This document shows positions 17,358-25,841 of a stretch of DNA of 64,000 nucleotides, piece after piece. Position numbers and translations under genes: made by a program. The DNA is from Candidatus Onthenecus intestinigallinarum. Lineage in GTDB: Bacteria; Bacillota; Clostridia; Christensenellales; Aristaeellaceae. Location: the NCBI GenBank assembly GCA_018713325.1, contig DVFJ01000037.1, forward strand, positions 36,414-100,413. The letters run 5' to 3'. Each line of letters opens with the position of its first letter. The first letter of the stretch is position 1. The notes under the pieces were generated by a model. The model saw nothing but the letters and a program-made list of their open reading frames with translations. It did not search any database and was not told where the DNA came from.

Positions 17358-17380
17358 GAGGACAAAATGGAGGGATCGAC

Positions 17381-18874
<1,494 letters not shown>

Positions 18875-18897
18875 CTCAAAATACCTATATTTTTCCT

Positions 18898-18948
18898 CCA
18901 TTCCCGATGGGTGGTACCAAGATCACCTGAATCGGGAATGGTTTTTTT
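18898..18948 (+). terminator. Intrinsic terminator after glpK
   Basis: CCATTCCCGAT and ATCGGGAATGG form an 11-bp stem, with a large loop that can add an inner GGTG/CACC stem, followed by seven T. Confidence 0.88.
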
Positions 18949-19010
18949 CGTTTAATCTATCGAAAAACAGCACAAAAGAAGCAAAATCGAAAAAAATTAC
19001 TGTTTTTGGC

Positions 19011-19039
19011 TTCACAAATGGCTTGAAGTGTGGTACAAT
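19011..19039 (+). promoter_or_regulatory. Sigma-A-type promoter of spo0A
   Basis: TTCACA, 17 bases, TACAAT with TGG immediately before (extended -10). A second perfect TATAAT (19066-19071) without a -35 lies 27 bases further on. No convincing sigma-H element was seen. Confidence 0.7.
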
Positions 19040-19074
19040 CTTCCCACGTCGAAATGGTGATGAAATATAATGAA

Positions 19075-19082
19075 TTCGACAA
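19075..19082 (+). promoter_or_regulatory. Spo0A-binding 0A box
   Basis: TTCGACAA is the exact complement of the 0A box TTGTCGAA, 36 bases after the -10 of the main promoter. A weaker CGTCGAA lies at 19047-19053. Autoregulation of spo0A through such boxes is established in Bacillus. Confidence 0.65.
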
Positions 19083-19154
19083 AAAACGTCATTTTTCGCC
19101 ACGTGCGGCGCACGGGGCTGGAAAATAGAAATTTGAAGATGGGGGACGGCCGGA

Positions 19155-19937
19155 ATGGAACCAGTAAAACTTCTCATTGTGGACGACAACGTGGAACTTC
19201 GGCGAATCATCGCCGACTATTTCACACAGCGCGAAGACGTGCGCGTGGTCGGTCAGGCGGGCAACGGTGTGGAGGCGCTGGAACTGCTCCCCAGAACGCA
19301 GCCGGACGTGCTGCTCACGGACATCATCATGCCGCAGATGGACGGCTATACGATGCTGGAGCAGCTGGCGCACATGGACCTGGAGCGCAAGCCCGGGGTC
19401 ATCGTGCTGACCGCTTTGGGAAGGGACGACTTTATCATGCGTGCAGTACAGCTGGGCGCCCGCTATTACATGATCAAGCCGTTTGACTTTTCCACGCTCT
19501 ACCAGCGCGTCGTGGAGGTGGCGCGCACCCGCCCTACCCTGCAGGAGGCGCTGATGTCGCCTCCGCCCACACCGGCCGAGAGCTCCAGGTCGGCAGACGA
19601 GAAAATTGCCTCTCTCTTTTTGACGGTCGGCATCCCGGCGCACATCAAAGGATATCAGTTTCTGCGCGAAGCGGTCAAACTGGTGATGGACCAACCCGAG
19701 ATGATCAACCGCATCACCAAGGAACTCTACCCCGGCATTGCCCGCAAGTTCTCCACTTCCCCCAGCAAGGTGGAGCGCGCCATCCGTCATGCGATCGAGG
19801 TGGCCTGGAGCCGCGGACGCGTCGAGGTCCTCAACCAGGTCTTTGGCGCAAATGTCTGTTCGCCGGACGACAAGCCGACGAATGGGGAATTCATCGCACT
19901 GATCGCGGACAAGATGCGCGTGGACCGTACGGCGTGA
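19155..19937 (+). CDS. spo0A: Sporulation transcription factor Spo0A
   Basis: 260 aa. The receiver domain (1-125) has VDDN for metal, the phosphoacceptor Asp55 in LLTDIIMPQMDG, Thr in VLTAL and Lys in IKPFD. A Ser/Pro linker follows, and from about 147 the Spo0A-specific DNA-binding domain with SKVERAIRHAIEVAWSRG and PTNGEFIALIADKMR, which separates it from ordinary response regulators. It is the master switch for entry into sporulation. The usual upstream neighbour spoIVB is absent; glpK is there instead. The upstream 200 bases are noticeably A/T-rich. Confidence 0.97.
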   Translation: MEPVKLLIVDDNVELRRIIADYFTQREDVRVVGQAGNGVEALELLPRTQPDVLLTDIIMPQMDGYTMLEQLAHMDLERKPGVIVLTALGRDDFIMRAVQLGARYYMIKPFDFSTLYQRVVEVARTRPTLQEALMSPPPTPAESSRSADEKIASLFLTVGIPAHIKGYQFLREAVKLVMDQPEMINRITKELYPGIARKFSTSPSKVERAIRHAIEVAWSRGRVEVLNQVFGANVCSPDDKPTNGEFIALIADKMRVDRTA

Positions 19938-20042
19938 CAGGAAAGGGCTGGCTCAAAAAGAAAGAGCTGCCCGGCGCGGGCGCCCTGCGGCGCATTGTCT
20001 GCAGCTGGCAGCTGTTTTGGCACAGGCGAGCCCTGCGGCATT

Positions 20043-20093
20043 AAAAAAAGGGGGCGAACTGGTCTTCGGATGGCCGAAACCAGACCGCGCCCC
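20043..20093 (-). terminator. Terminator of the nucleoside hydrolase gene
   Basis: On the minus strand, GGGGCG...CTGGT pairs with ACCAG...CGCCCC (two mismatched bases between the blocks) and is followed by CTTTTTTT. Confidence 0.75.
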
Positions 20094-20101
20094 ATCGCGG
20101 A

Positions 20102-21016
20102 TCAGATCTGCGAGAGCCGACGAAACAGGTCTTCAAACACCGCGTCCCGATCGATCGCGCGCACGCAGCAGATTGGGTGCCGGCGCGGGTCGAAGCTGTA
20201 GTGATGGTCGTATTGCGGGATGGGAGCCGGAATGATCTCGTCGCGCATCCAGCTGCCGGATTCGTCCAGGAGCCAGGCGACGACGGAGATATCCCAAATC
20301 ACGCGACTCCAGGGCTTGCCGGCCGCATAGCGCTCCGCTTCTGCGACGGTATTGTCGACCAGGTAGTCGCACAGCGCGTTACGACCGCGCAACCAGCGGA
20401 TAAGCTCCGGCTCGGTTGCGCGCAGCTGATCGACGACGCCCATGCAGGGCAACTGAACGAGCGCGGCCCCGCTGCTGAAGACGACGCGGGCGGCCGCCAC
20501 GTCCTGGCACATGTTGAACTCCCGCGTGTCGGGCCAGTGCAGCGCGTGCCCGCCCAGCCAGACGATCACGATGCTGCCGGCAATGGACGGATCGAGAAGC
20601 AGGGCGGAGGCGACGTTGGTGATGGCGCCGATCGCCAGTACATACAGCGGCGCCTCCGGCGTATGAGCCGCCGCGCGCCGAACCAGGTCGCGCGCAGCGG
20701 GCGAGTCGACAGGTGTGCGCTCGTCGGGCAGATAGCGCTCGGAGCCGCGCAGCGTGACGGAAGCCAGATCCTCCCGGCCGGCCAGGCGAAGCAGATGCAG
20801 GATCTCTCGATAGCTGCGCTCCATGCCGTCCGCGGGGCCGGCAGACCGTTCGTTGTAAAAAGGTGCGGCGTAAAAGGCCTGGATGGCGGCCCGTTCGCCC
20901 GCGCGCAGCAGGTAGGCGATGGCAAACTGGTCGTCGATCTCGTTATAGGCATCGGTGTCAAGGACCACGTCCACGCGTCCAGACGGACGGCGCAGCAACG
21001 CCGTAAGGTCTTTCAT
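20102..21016 (-). CDS. Inosine/uridine-preferring nucleoside hydrolase family protein
   Basis: 304 aa from MKDLTALLRR (GGAGGG seven bases upstream); the track's longer start reads through the upstream gene. The N-terminal Asp cluster that binds calcium and ribose is DTDAYNEIDDQFA near residue 19, a form seen in the subgroup of shorter hydrolases. AIGAITNVASALL near 140 and WDISVVAWLL near 255 are also typical. It would split ribonucleosides into ribose and base for salvage. The residue that sets base preference is not determined. It lies 76 bases behind an XRE regulator on the same strand. Confidence 0.88.
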   Translation of the reverse strand: MKDLTALLRRPSGRVDVVLDTDAYNEIDDQFAIAYLLRAGERAAIQAFYAAPFYNERSAGPADGMERSYREILHLLRLAGREDLASVTLRGSERYLPDERTPVDSPAARDLVRRAAAHTPEAPLYVLAIGAITNVASALLLDPSIAGSIVIVWLGGHALHWPDTREFNMCQDVAAARVVFSSGAALVQLPCMGVVDQLRATEPELIRWLRGRNALCDYLVDNTVAEAERYAAGKPWSRVIWDISVVAWLLDESGSWMRDEIIPAPIPQYDHHYSFDPRRHPICCVRAIDRDAVFEDLFRRLSQI

Positions 21017-21092
21017 GGAAGTCCCTCCTTCGCCATTCCACTCGGGCACGTTTGTCCTGCCGTACACAGCCTGCGCCGGCCCTGGACGCAAA

Positions 21093-21647
21093 TCAGGACA
21101 AGTCCCCGTCTTCTTCCGGACAGTCGGACGCGTCTTCTGGCGTGGGATGCTCCGCCTCTGCGGCCCACAGGTCGACGAACGCGACATGTTGCCGCAACGT
21201 ATGCTCCGCGTGCGCCGGCGGACCGAAATCATATGCCCAGGACGAGCTGTCGACCGCTTCATCCGGCGAATCACCGTCGGCGGCGTAGCCGACGCAGGCG
21301 CCGCCGTCTTCCGGAACGGGATCGGACCGGTCTGGGGAGACGTCGCTCTGGGCATCCTCGTCAGGCGCCGCGCGGAAGACGGACGGCCCGGCAACCCGCT
21401 CGGCGCTCTCCGTTCCATCTGCCGACTCCGCAGCCGTATCCAGGGAATCCTCCAGCAGATGGTCGGGATTGATGCCCAGCACGCCGCACAGATCCATCAA
21501 CGTTTGCAGGCTGGCCTTACGGCTTCCGCGCTCGATGTGACCCAGAAACGAGAGGGAAATGCCGCATGTCTGCGCCAGCTGCGCCTGCGTCCAATGAAGC
21601 GACCGGCGCAGTTGACGTACGCGCCGCCCAAAGGCCACGTAGTTCAT
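21093..21647 (-). CDS. XRE-family helix-turn-helix regulator with acidic tail
   Basis: 184 aa from MNYVAFGRRV, preceded by GGAGGGGATT; upstream extension in the track is unsupported. Residues 5-60 form a classic HTH_3 domain (LRRSLHWTQAQLAQTCGIS, FLGHIERGSRKASLQTL, LGINPDHLLE). The rest is a ~120-residue strongly acidic, Ser/Pro-rich, low-complexity tail without a known domain. Being 76 bases upstream of the nucleoside hydrolase on the same strand, it may control that gene, but no operator was identified. Confidence 0.88.
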   Translation of the reverse strand: MNYVAFGRRVRQLRRSLHWTQAQLAQTCGISLSFLGHIERGSRKASLQTLMDLCGVLGINPDHLLEDSLDTAAESADGTESAERVAGPSVFRAAPDEDAQSDVSPDRSDPVPEDGGACVGYAADGDSPDEAVDSSSWAYDFGPPAHAEHTLRQHVAFVDLWAAEAEHPTPEDASDCPEEDGDLS

Positions 21648-21807
21648 AATCCCCTCCACGAGAAAAATAAATACGAACTTATACAAACATGAGCAATGTT
21701 GGTAGAGAGATTCGACCCACATGCGCAGAATCCTGCCGAACAAAGGCAAATTTTCGTGCTTGGAATGAATTGACGAGGGCTCGGTGAATCAAAACAAAAA
21801 AAGGGAC
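21648..21807. other. Intergenic region between divergent XRE and zinc-ribbon genes
   Basis: Relatively A/T-rich spacer holding the 5' side of the XRE gene. A weak minus-strand TTGCTC-17-TATTTA pair ends about 20 bases before the XRE ribosome site. No ORF or repeat stands out. Confidence 0.5.
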
Positions 21808-21836
21808 TGGTCAAGCAAAGCAAAACGTGCTATAAT
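21808..21836 (+). promoter_or_regulatory. Promoter of the zinc-ribbon gene
   Basis: TGGTCA, 17 bases, perfect TATAAT with TGC before it (extended -10). The leader to the start codon is about 140 bases, long for this window. Confidence 0.7.
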
Positions 21837-21984
21837 ATTCGACGTTGGACCTCAACCATGGGATTGCCCGGTTCGTTTTCAAGACCTCCTTCGTCTATCG
21901 CTTCGTTCGATGATCGGAAGTCCGTCTGGAGCACATCAGGGTTTGTCGTCGGGTGAGGCACAAATTTTTCGGGAGGTTTGATTC

Positions 21985-22275
21985 ATGTACCAGGACAAGA
22001 CGCTGACCTGCCGCGAGTGCGGCGCCGAATTTGTTTTCTCCGCTTCCGAGCAGGCGTTCTATGCGGAGAAGGGCTTCCAGAACGAGCCGGGCCGTTGCCC
22101 CAGCTGCCGTGCGGCGCGTCGCGCCCAGAACGGCGGCGGCCGTCCGGAGCGCCAGATGTACGAAGTCGTCTGCGATGGCTGCGGCTGCACGACGCAGGTG
22201 CCCTTCCAGCCCCGTGGCGACAAGCCCGTCTACTGCCGCGAGTGCTTTGAGCGCAACCGTCAGAACCGCTACTGA
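21985..22275 (+). CDS. Small zinc-ribbon protein (CxxC-x17-CxxC domain)
   Basis: 96 aa. Two paired zinc sites: a first ribbon from CRECGAEF to CPSCR (residues 9-40) and a second, CDGCG...YCREC, in which the two CxxC pairs are separated by 17 residues (about 63-86). The latter is the spacing that defines the CxxC-x17-CxxC family common in high-GC Clostridia. Function is unknown; size, charge and twin ribbons suggest nucleic-acid or ribosome contact. GGGAGG is eight bases upstream. A strong promoter and clean terminator mark it as a monocistronic, probably well-expressed gene. Confidence 0.88.
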   Translation: MYQDKTLTCRECGAEFVFSASEQAFYAEKGFQNEPGRCPSCRAARRAQNGGGRPERQMYEVVCDGCGCTTQVPFQPRGDKPVYCRECFERNRQNRY

Positions 22276-22282
22276 GAAAGAA

Positions 22283-22306
22283 AGGAGCCGAGAGGCTCCT
22301 TTTTTT
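22283..22306 (+). terminator. Terminator of the zinc-ribbon gene
   Basis: AGGAGCC-GAGA-GGCTCCT followed by seven T. Confidence 0.92.
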
Positions 22307-22380
22307 GACGCACTGCGCAGGAAAACGGGCGCGCCGCACAGAAAACAATCCGAAAATTGCCAAAGAAACGAGGAACGCCC

Positions 22381-23160
22381 ATGCAAAGCGCACATTCGCT
22401 GCGAAAGCCGGTTCTGGGCGCAAGCACTGCGACCGGCACGCTCAAGCTCATCGCCCTAGTCTTCATGATGACCGACCACATGGGCAAAATGCTCTTCCCC
22501 GACGTGCCGGAGATGCGTATACTGGGCCGCATCGCGTTTCCGCTGTACGCCTGGTGTCTGGTGGTCGGGTTTTGCTACACACGCAACGTCTGGCGGTACG
22601 CGCTGCGCCTGCTGGCGGTGGGGCTGATCTCCCAGCCGCTCTATATGGCGGCGCTGGCGCATACGTGGCGCGAGCCGAACATCTTCCTGACGCTGCTGCT
22701 GGGGCTGTTGGCGCTCGTGGCCGTCGCGGAAAAGCCCTGGGAGCGCATGAGCCCGGCGGCGCGGGCGCTGGGACGCCTGGCAGCGGGCGTGGGGCTGGCG
22801 CTTTCGCTGCTGCTGGCGCAGCTGCTGGGGTGCGACTACGGATGGCGCGGCGTGCTGCTGATCGTGCTGCTGTATGGCGCGCGCGAACGCGCCGGCGCGC
22901 TGGCTGCGGTGATGGCGGCGTTCTGCCTGTACTGGGGCTCCTCCTCCAGCACCGTCACGTCCTTTCTGGGGCTGACGCTGCGGCCGGAAGGCGCGGCGGC
23001 GGTGCTGCTGTCTCCCTGGCTTCGACTGCAGGCGCTGGCCGTCCTTGCGCTGCCGCTGATGCTCTTCCCCTGGAAGCAAAATGCACGCCTGCCCGCGTGG
23101 GCGGGATATGGCCTGTATCCGGCGCATCTGGCAGTCTTGTGGCTGTTGGAGCGCATCTGA
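22381..23160 (+). CDS. TraX-family membrane protein
   Basis: 259 aa from MQSAHSLRKP, where GAGG lies eight bases upstream; the ATG eight codons earlier has no ribosome site. About eight hydrophobic helices. The family's hallmark is LKLIALVFMMTDHMGK near the start, then RILGRIAFPLYAWCLVVGF and a C-terminal YPAHLAVLWLL. TraX acetylates F-pilin in the F plasmid, but chromosomal homologues in Firmicutes have no pilin partner and probably acylate another surface substrate. No conjugation genes are nearby. Confidence 0.85.
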   Translation: MQSAHSLRKPVLGASTATGTLKLIALVFMMTDHMGKMLFPDVPEMRILGRIAFPLYAWCLVVGFCYTRNVWRYALRLLAVGLISQPLYMAALAHTWREPNIFLTLLLGLLALVAVAEKPWERMSPAARALGRLAAGVGLALSLLLAQLLGCDYGWRGVLLIVLLYGARERAGALAAVMAAFCLYWGSSSSTVTSFLGLTLRPEGAAAVLLSPWLRLQALAVLALPLMLFPWKQNARLPAWAGYGLYPAHLAVLWLLERI

Positions 23161-23162
23161 AC

Positions 23163-23203
23163 AAAAAAAGACGACCGGACTGCCCAAAGGCGTCCGGTCG
23201 TTT
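23163..23203 (-). terminator. Terminator between the convergent TraX-like and DUF1622-like genes
   Basis: ACGACCGGAC and GTCCGGTCGT form a 10-bp stem. On the minus strand seven T follow; on the plus strand only three T follow, so it mainly serves the minus-strand gene. Confidence 0.85.
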
Positions 23204-23213
23204 GCGTGGCAGA

Positions 23214-23597
23214 TCAGGCCTTGTCCGGCTGCGCGTTCTTGTGCGGCTCCAACGTCTCGTGCAGGATCTCGTCGTCGTGCTGAAGATGACGGATCTCCCA
23301 GTGGATCAGGAAATTCAGCGCGCCGCGCAGGATGATGATGGCACCTACGGTGAGAATCTCGTTCCAGTCGCGCGCGATGACGGTGCGCAGGATCTCGCCG
23401 CCGAGCTTGAACTCCAGACCCAAGGCCATGGACTGCGCCAAATCCAGCCGGATATTGGAACCGCGGCGCGAAAAGAAGCAGAAAAAGTCGCGTATGGCGC
23501 CCAGGATGATGATGACGACGCCCATGAGCTCCAGCAGGTGAATCGTCAGCGTAATGCCGATGCTGAAGTAGAGTTCCAATTGGTCCATCCATTCCAT
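23214..23597 (-). CDS. DUF1622-like small membrane protein
   Basis: 127 aa from MEWMDQLELY (GGAGGGA eight bases upstream). Three hydrophobic helices. The conserved core ALGLEFKLGGEILRTVIARDWNEI followed by ILRGALNFLIHWEI is typical of DUF1622 proteins, whose role is unknown. It carries its own promoter and terminator. Confidence 0.82.
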   Translation of the reverse strand: MEWMDQLELYFSIGITLTIHLLELMGVVIIILGAIRDFFCFFSRRGSNIRLDLAQSMALGLEFKLGGEILRTVIARDWNEILTVGAIIILRGALNFLIHWEIRHLQHDDEILHETLEPHKNAQPDKA

Positions 23598-23634
23598 AAA
23601 TCGTCCCTCCCTCCCAACGTATTCACTGCCTAAG

Positions 23635-23663
23635 AGTATAGCGTATTTTAGGGCTTTTTGCAA
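23635..23663 (-). promoter_or_regulatory. Promoter of the DUF1622-like gene
   Basis: On the minus strand: TTGCAA, 17 bases, TATACT. Confidence 0.75.
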
Positions 23664-23703
23664 ACGAAACATTGAGGGCTCCATGCGGATGTGCGCGGGG
23701 CGA

Positions 23704-23732
23704 TTGCAAAAAGGACGTCCAGGGTGTAAAAT
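23704..23732 (+). promoter_or_regulatory. Promoter of the first degV-like gene
   Basis: TTGCAA, 17 bases, TAAAAT; the start codon is 86 bases downstream. Confidence 0.6.
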
Positions 23733-23818
23733 AAGTGAGGCATTGCGCCGGACTTTATTTTATTTGCACTTTTTCCAACCTAGGGCTATCGGACCGACAA
23801 AACAGAGAGGATGATTGG

Positions 23819-24688
23819 ATGGAGAAGATCGCAGTTTTGACCGATTCGGCCTGCGACCTATCAGAGGAAATGCAAAGGGAAAACGGAATCGACATCGTCA
23901 ACTTCAAGATCGCGCTGGATGGTAACGCCTACACAGAGCGGGAGGATTTTACCCCGCAGGAATACTATGAGATGCTGCGCAATGCAAAGGGCGTTCCCAC
24001 GACCTCTCAGGTGACGGCGCATGAGTTCCTGGAAAAGTTCAAGGCGTATGACGACGCGGGCGTGGAGCAGGTGCTCTATGTGAGCATCAACTCCACCGGA
24101 TCGGCAACCAACGCCGCCGCCCATCAGGCAGCCGAGCAGCTGCGCGAGGAGCGGCCCGACAGCGCCCTGCGCGTGCACATCGTCGACAGCCACTGCTACT
24201 CCCTGGGCTACGGCTACCCCGTCGTACAGGCGGCGCAGGCGCTGCGCGCTGGCACGCCCATGGACGAGGTGATCGACCGGCTGGAGGACACGTTCGCCCG
24301 CACGGAGATCCTGCTGTGCGCCTATTCGCTTAAGGTCATTCGCAAGTCCGGTCGCATTTCGGCGGCGGCTGCGATTGCGGGCGAACTGCTCGGGCTGCAC
24401 CCGATCTTCACGCTCAACGACGGCGTGTCCGAAGTCGTGCGCAAGGTGCGCGGCGAAAAGGCGGCCGCCAGCGCCGCGGCTTCACTGATGCGCGCGCGCA
24501 TCGTCGAGGGCGGCGCATACGGCATCGCCGCGACGGATGAGCGCTATATTCGCGCGTATGCCGAGGCGTGCGAAAAGGCGGTTGGATATCCGCCGGCCTT
24601 CTGCGGATACCTGGGCGCGGCGGTCGCATCCAACACGGGTCCCGACGCCGTGGGCCTCATCTACATCGGCGAAAAAAGGCCGCGTTAA
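23819..24688 (+). CDS. DegV-family fatty-acid-binding protein (first copy)
   Basis: 289 aa from MEKIAVLTDSACDLSEE, eight bases after GAGAGG. DegV/FakB proteins bind a fatty acid and present it to the kinase FakA. Conserved elements: TDSACDL at the N terminus, PTTSQVTAHEF near 62, SINSTGSATNAAA near 92, VDSHCYSLGYG near 125 and KSGRISAAAAIAGELL near 176. No fakA lies nearby. A second family member is at 55.1 kb; the two are clearly different in sequence. Confidence 0.93.
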   Translation: MEKIAVLTDSACDLSEEMQRENGIDIVNFKIALDGNAYTEREDFTPQEYYEMLRNAKGVPTTSQVTAHEFLEKFKAYDDAGVEQVLYVSINSTGSATNAAAHQAAEQLREERPDSALRVHIVDSHCYSLGYGYPVVQAAQALRAGTPMDEVIDRLEDTFARTEILLCAYSLKVIRKSGRISAAAAIAGELLGLHPIFTLNDGVSEVVRKVRGEKAAASAAASLMRARIVEGGAYGIAATDERYIRAYAEACEKAVGYPPAFCGYLGAAVASNTGPDAVGLIYIGEKRPR

Positions 24689-24693
24689 GGGCC

Positions 24694-24734
24694 GCGGGCG
24701 TCTGCGCAGAGGATGCGCGGACGCCCGCTTTTTT
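24694..24734 (+). terminator. Terminator after the first degV-like gene
   Basis: GCGGGCGTC pairs with GACGCCCGC, with an inner CGC/GCG stem, followed by six T. Confidence 0.9.
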
Positions 24735-24779
24735 GTGGAAAAAAAATTCCTTTTTCGGGAGCGGGAAACAAAAATCTCC

Positions 24780-24808
24780 TTGCGGATTAACGTGCAATGT
24801 GGTATGCT
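24780..24808 (+). promoter_or_regulatory. Promoter of the conserved unknown gene
   Basis: TTGCGG, 17 bases, TATGCT with TGG before it (extended -10). It lies in a short A/T-rich stretch. Confidence 0.6.
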
Positions 24809-24844
24809 AATATTGTTTTTATGGAAGAACACGGACGGGGGCTG

Positions 24845-25519
24845 ATGAACGTGTCGGAACGCGAAACGCGCTCGTCGGAGATGAGCAGAGAGGTCGCCTG
24901 GAAAAACCTGATATGCAAAATTGACGGCGTACAGTCCGCGCGCGTGGTCTTTGGCGAGCGCGGAGAGGTGGAGGAGATCCACGTCATCGCGGATGAGCGG
25001 CGCACCGCCAAGCAGGTGACGCGCGACATCCAGTCTGCCCTGATGGCCGCCTTTGACGCGGAGATCGACTATCGCGTCATCAGCGTAGCGCGCATCCCCG
25101 TGGAAGAAAGCCGGGAGGAGTCCCTTCCTGTCCAAAACGTCCGCCTGCTCTACGAGGGCATCGACCTGCATTCCCAGCGGGACAGCATGTCTGTGGGCGT
25201 GCGGCTGGGCTGCGGCGACCGCGAGTATGAGGGACTGGCCTCCTGCCAGAGCGGCGCGTTCTCCCGTCAGCGCATGGTCGCCATGGCCACTGTGAGCGCG
25301 ATCAACGAATTCATGGGCGCGCCTGTGTTTGAACTGATCGACGTGCAGACGGCGCAGGTCAGTGGACGGGCGGCCGTGCTGGCAAGCGTCAACTGCGTGA
25401 AGGGCCCCGAGCTGCTGCTCGGCGGCGCTTTCCTGCGCGACGATGCGGACAAGGCCGTCGTCAAGGCCACGATGGACGCCGTCAACCGCCGCGTGAGCTA
25501 CATCAAGCGTTCCCTGTAA
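24845..25519 (+). CDS. Conserved protein of unknown function, two-part
   Basis: 224 aa from MNVSERETR. The start is uncertain: GGGGG is only three bases upstream, GTG two codons later is possible, and earlier ATGs overlap the promoter or lack a ribosome site. Residues ~12-80 form a small alpha/beta module (DGVQSARVVFGERGEVEEIHV, KQVTRDIQSALMAAFDAEIDYRVISVARI) resembling clostridial proteins of unnamed family. The second half (~95-220) looks like a pair of compact alpha/beta units with MVAMATVSAINEFMG. There is no signal peptide or helix, so it is cytoplasmic. It precedes the candidate structured RNA and HD-GYP gene. I cannot assign a function. Confidence 0.75.
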   Translation: MNVSERETRSSEMSREVAWKNLICKIDGVQSARVVFGERGEVEEIHVIADERRTAKQVTRDIQSALMAAFDAEIDYRVISVARIPVEESREESLPVQNVRLLYEGIDLHSQRDSMSVGVRLGCGDREYEGLASCQSGAFSRQRMVAMATVSAINEFMGAPVFELIDVQTAQVSGRAAVLASVNCVKGPELLLGGAFLRDDADKAVVKATMDAVNRRVSYIKRSL

Positions 25520-25564
25520 CAGAAGCCCACTTTGCCATGCCTTTTTTCGCGCCTCTCATTTGAC

Positions 25565-25793
25565 GAAACAGATCCGGCCACAACGGCATCTTTCAAAGCG
25601 TAGCGGATATAGCCTGCTCAACTAGCGGTAAGCAGAGCCTGTGAAACAGGAGGCTATATATCGTGAAGAAGATCATGCTGGCCGTCTCGGCGGTGGCTGC
25701 GTTCCTGCTCTCTTCCGGCGCCTTCTTTGGCTGGAACTGGAAGTACTAAGCTTTAGGTAGGATCATCTGGAACCATGCGGCCGGATCTGTTTC
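25565..25793 (+). ncRNA. Candidate structured RNA of ~229 nt, class unknown
   Basis: GAAACAGATCCGGCC (25565-25579) is exactly complementary to GGCCGGATCTGTTTC (25779-25793), giving a 15-bp closing helix. Inside, ATATAGCCT (25607-25615) pairs with AGGCTATAT (25651-25659) and encloses two hairpins: CTGCT/AGCAG and CCTG-TGAAA-CAGG, a three-way junction. A T-loop-like TTTCAAAG lies between the closing helix and the junction. This much nested pairing in an intergenic region is best explained by a functional RNA. It does not match c-di-GMP, purine, TPP, SAM or T-box consensus features I can recall. The raiA motif, a ~200-nt clostridial RNA, is the first class to test, but I cannot confirm it. Confidence 0.55.
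25663..25749 (+). CDS. 28-residue hydrophobic peptide ORF inside the RNA element
   Basis: GTG start nine bases after a perfect AGGAGG; too short for the ORF track. The product begins KKIMLAVSAVAAFLLSS and ends GWNWKY: a basic start, one hydrophobic segment and an aromatic tail, as in tiny membrane peptides or leader peptides. The AGGAGG is partly buried in the 3' strand of the junction helix, so folding could gate translation. It may equally be an accidental ORF within a structured RNA. I do not recognise a family; there is no Cys and no processing gene nearby. Confidence 0.45.
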   Translation: MKKIMLAVSAVAAFLLSSGAFFGWNWKY

Positions 25794-25841
25794 TATACAT
25801 TCGGCCCCTGTTTGCACCGCCGCAGCAGGCGGAGGTAGCTG

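Noticed and set aside
18898-18948. T-box-like GGGTGGTACC in the hairpin after glpK
   Set aside because: The core resembles the T-box antiterminator sequence, but there is no specifier stem I region (glpK coding lies directly upstream), the next gene is spo0A, and the hairpin works simply as a terminator.
21858-21956. 32-codon ORF in the leader of the zinc-ribbon gene
   Set aside because: No usable ribosome site and unremarkable composition; kept only as a possibility for the leader.
22381-23160. Conjugation locus suggested by the TraX-family gene
   Set aside because: Chromosomal TraX homologues are common in Firmicutes, and no pilin, relaxase or coupling protein is nearby.
25663-25749. AgrD-like cyclic autoinducer peptide
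   Set aside because: No Cys, no proline-rich acidic tail and no agrB nearby.
25565-25793. Miniature transposable element with 15-bp terminal repeats
   Set aside because: No target-site duplication beside the repeats, a single copy in the window, and inner helices consistent with RNA folding. Not fully excluded without a genome-wide copy count.
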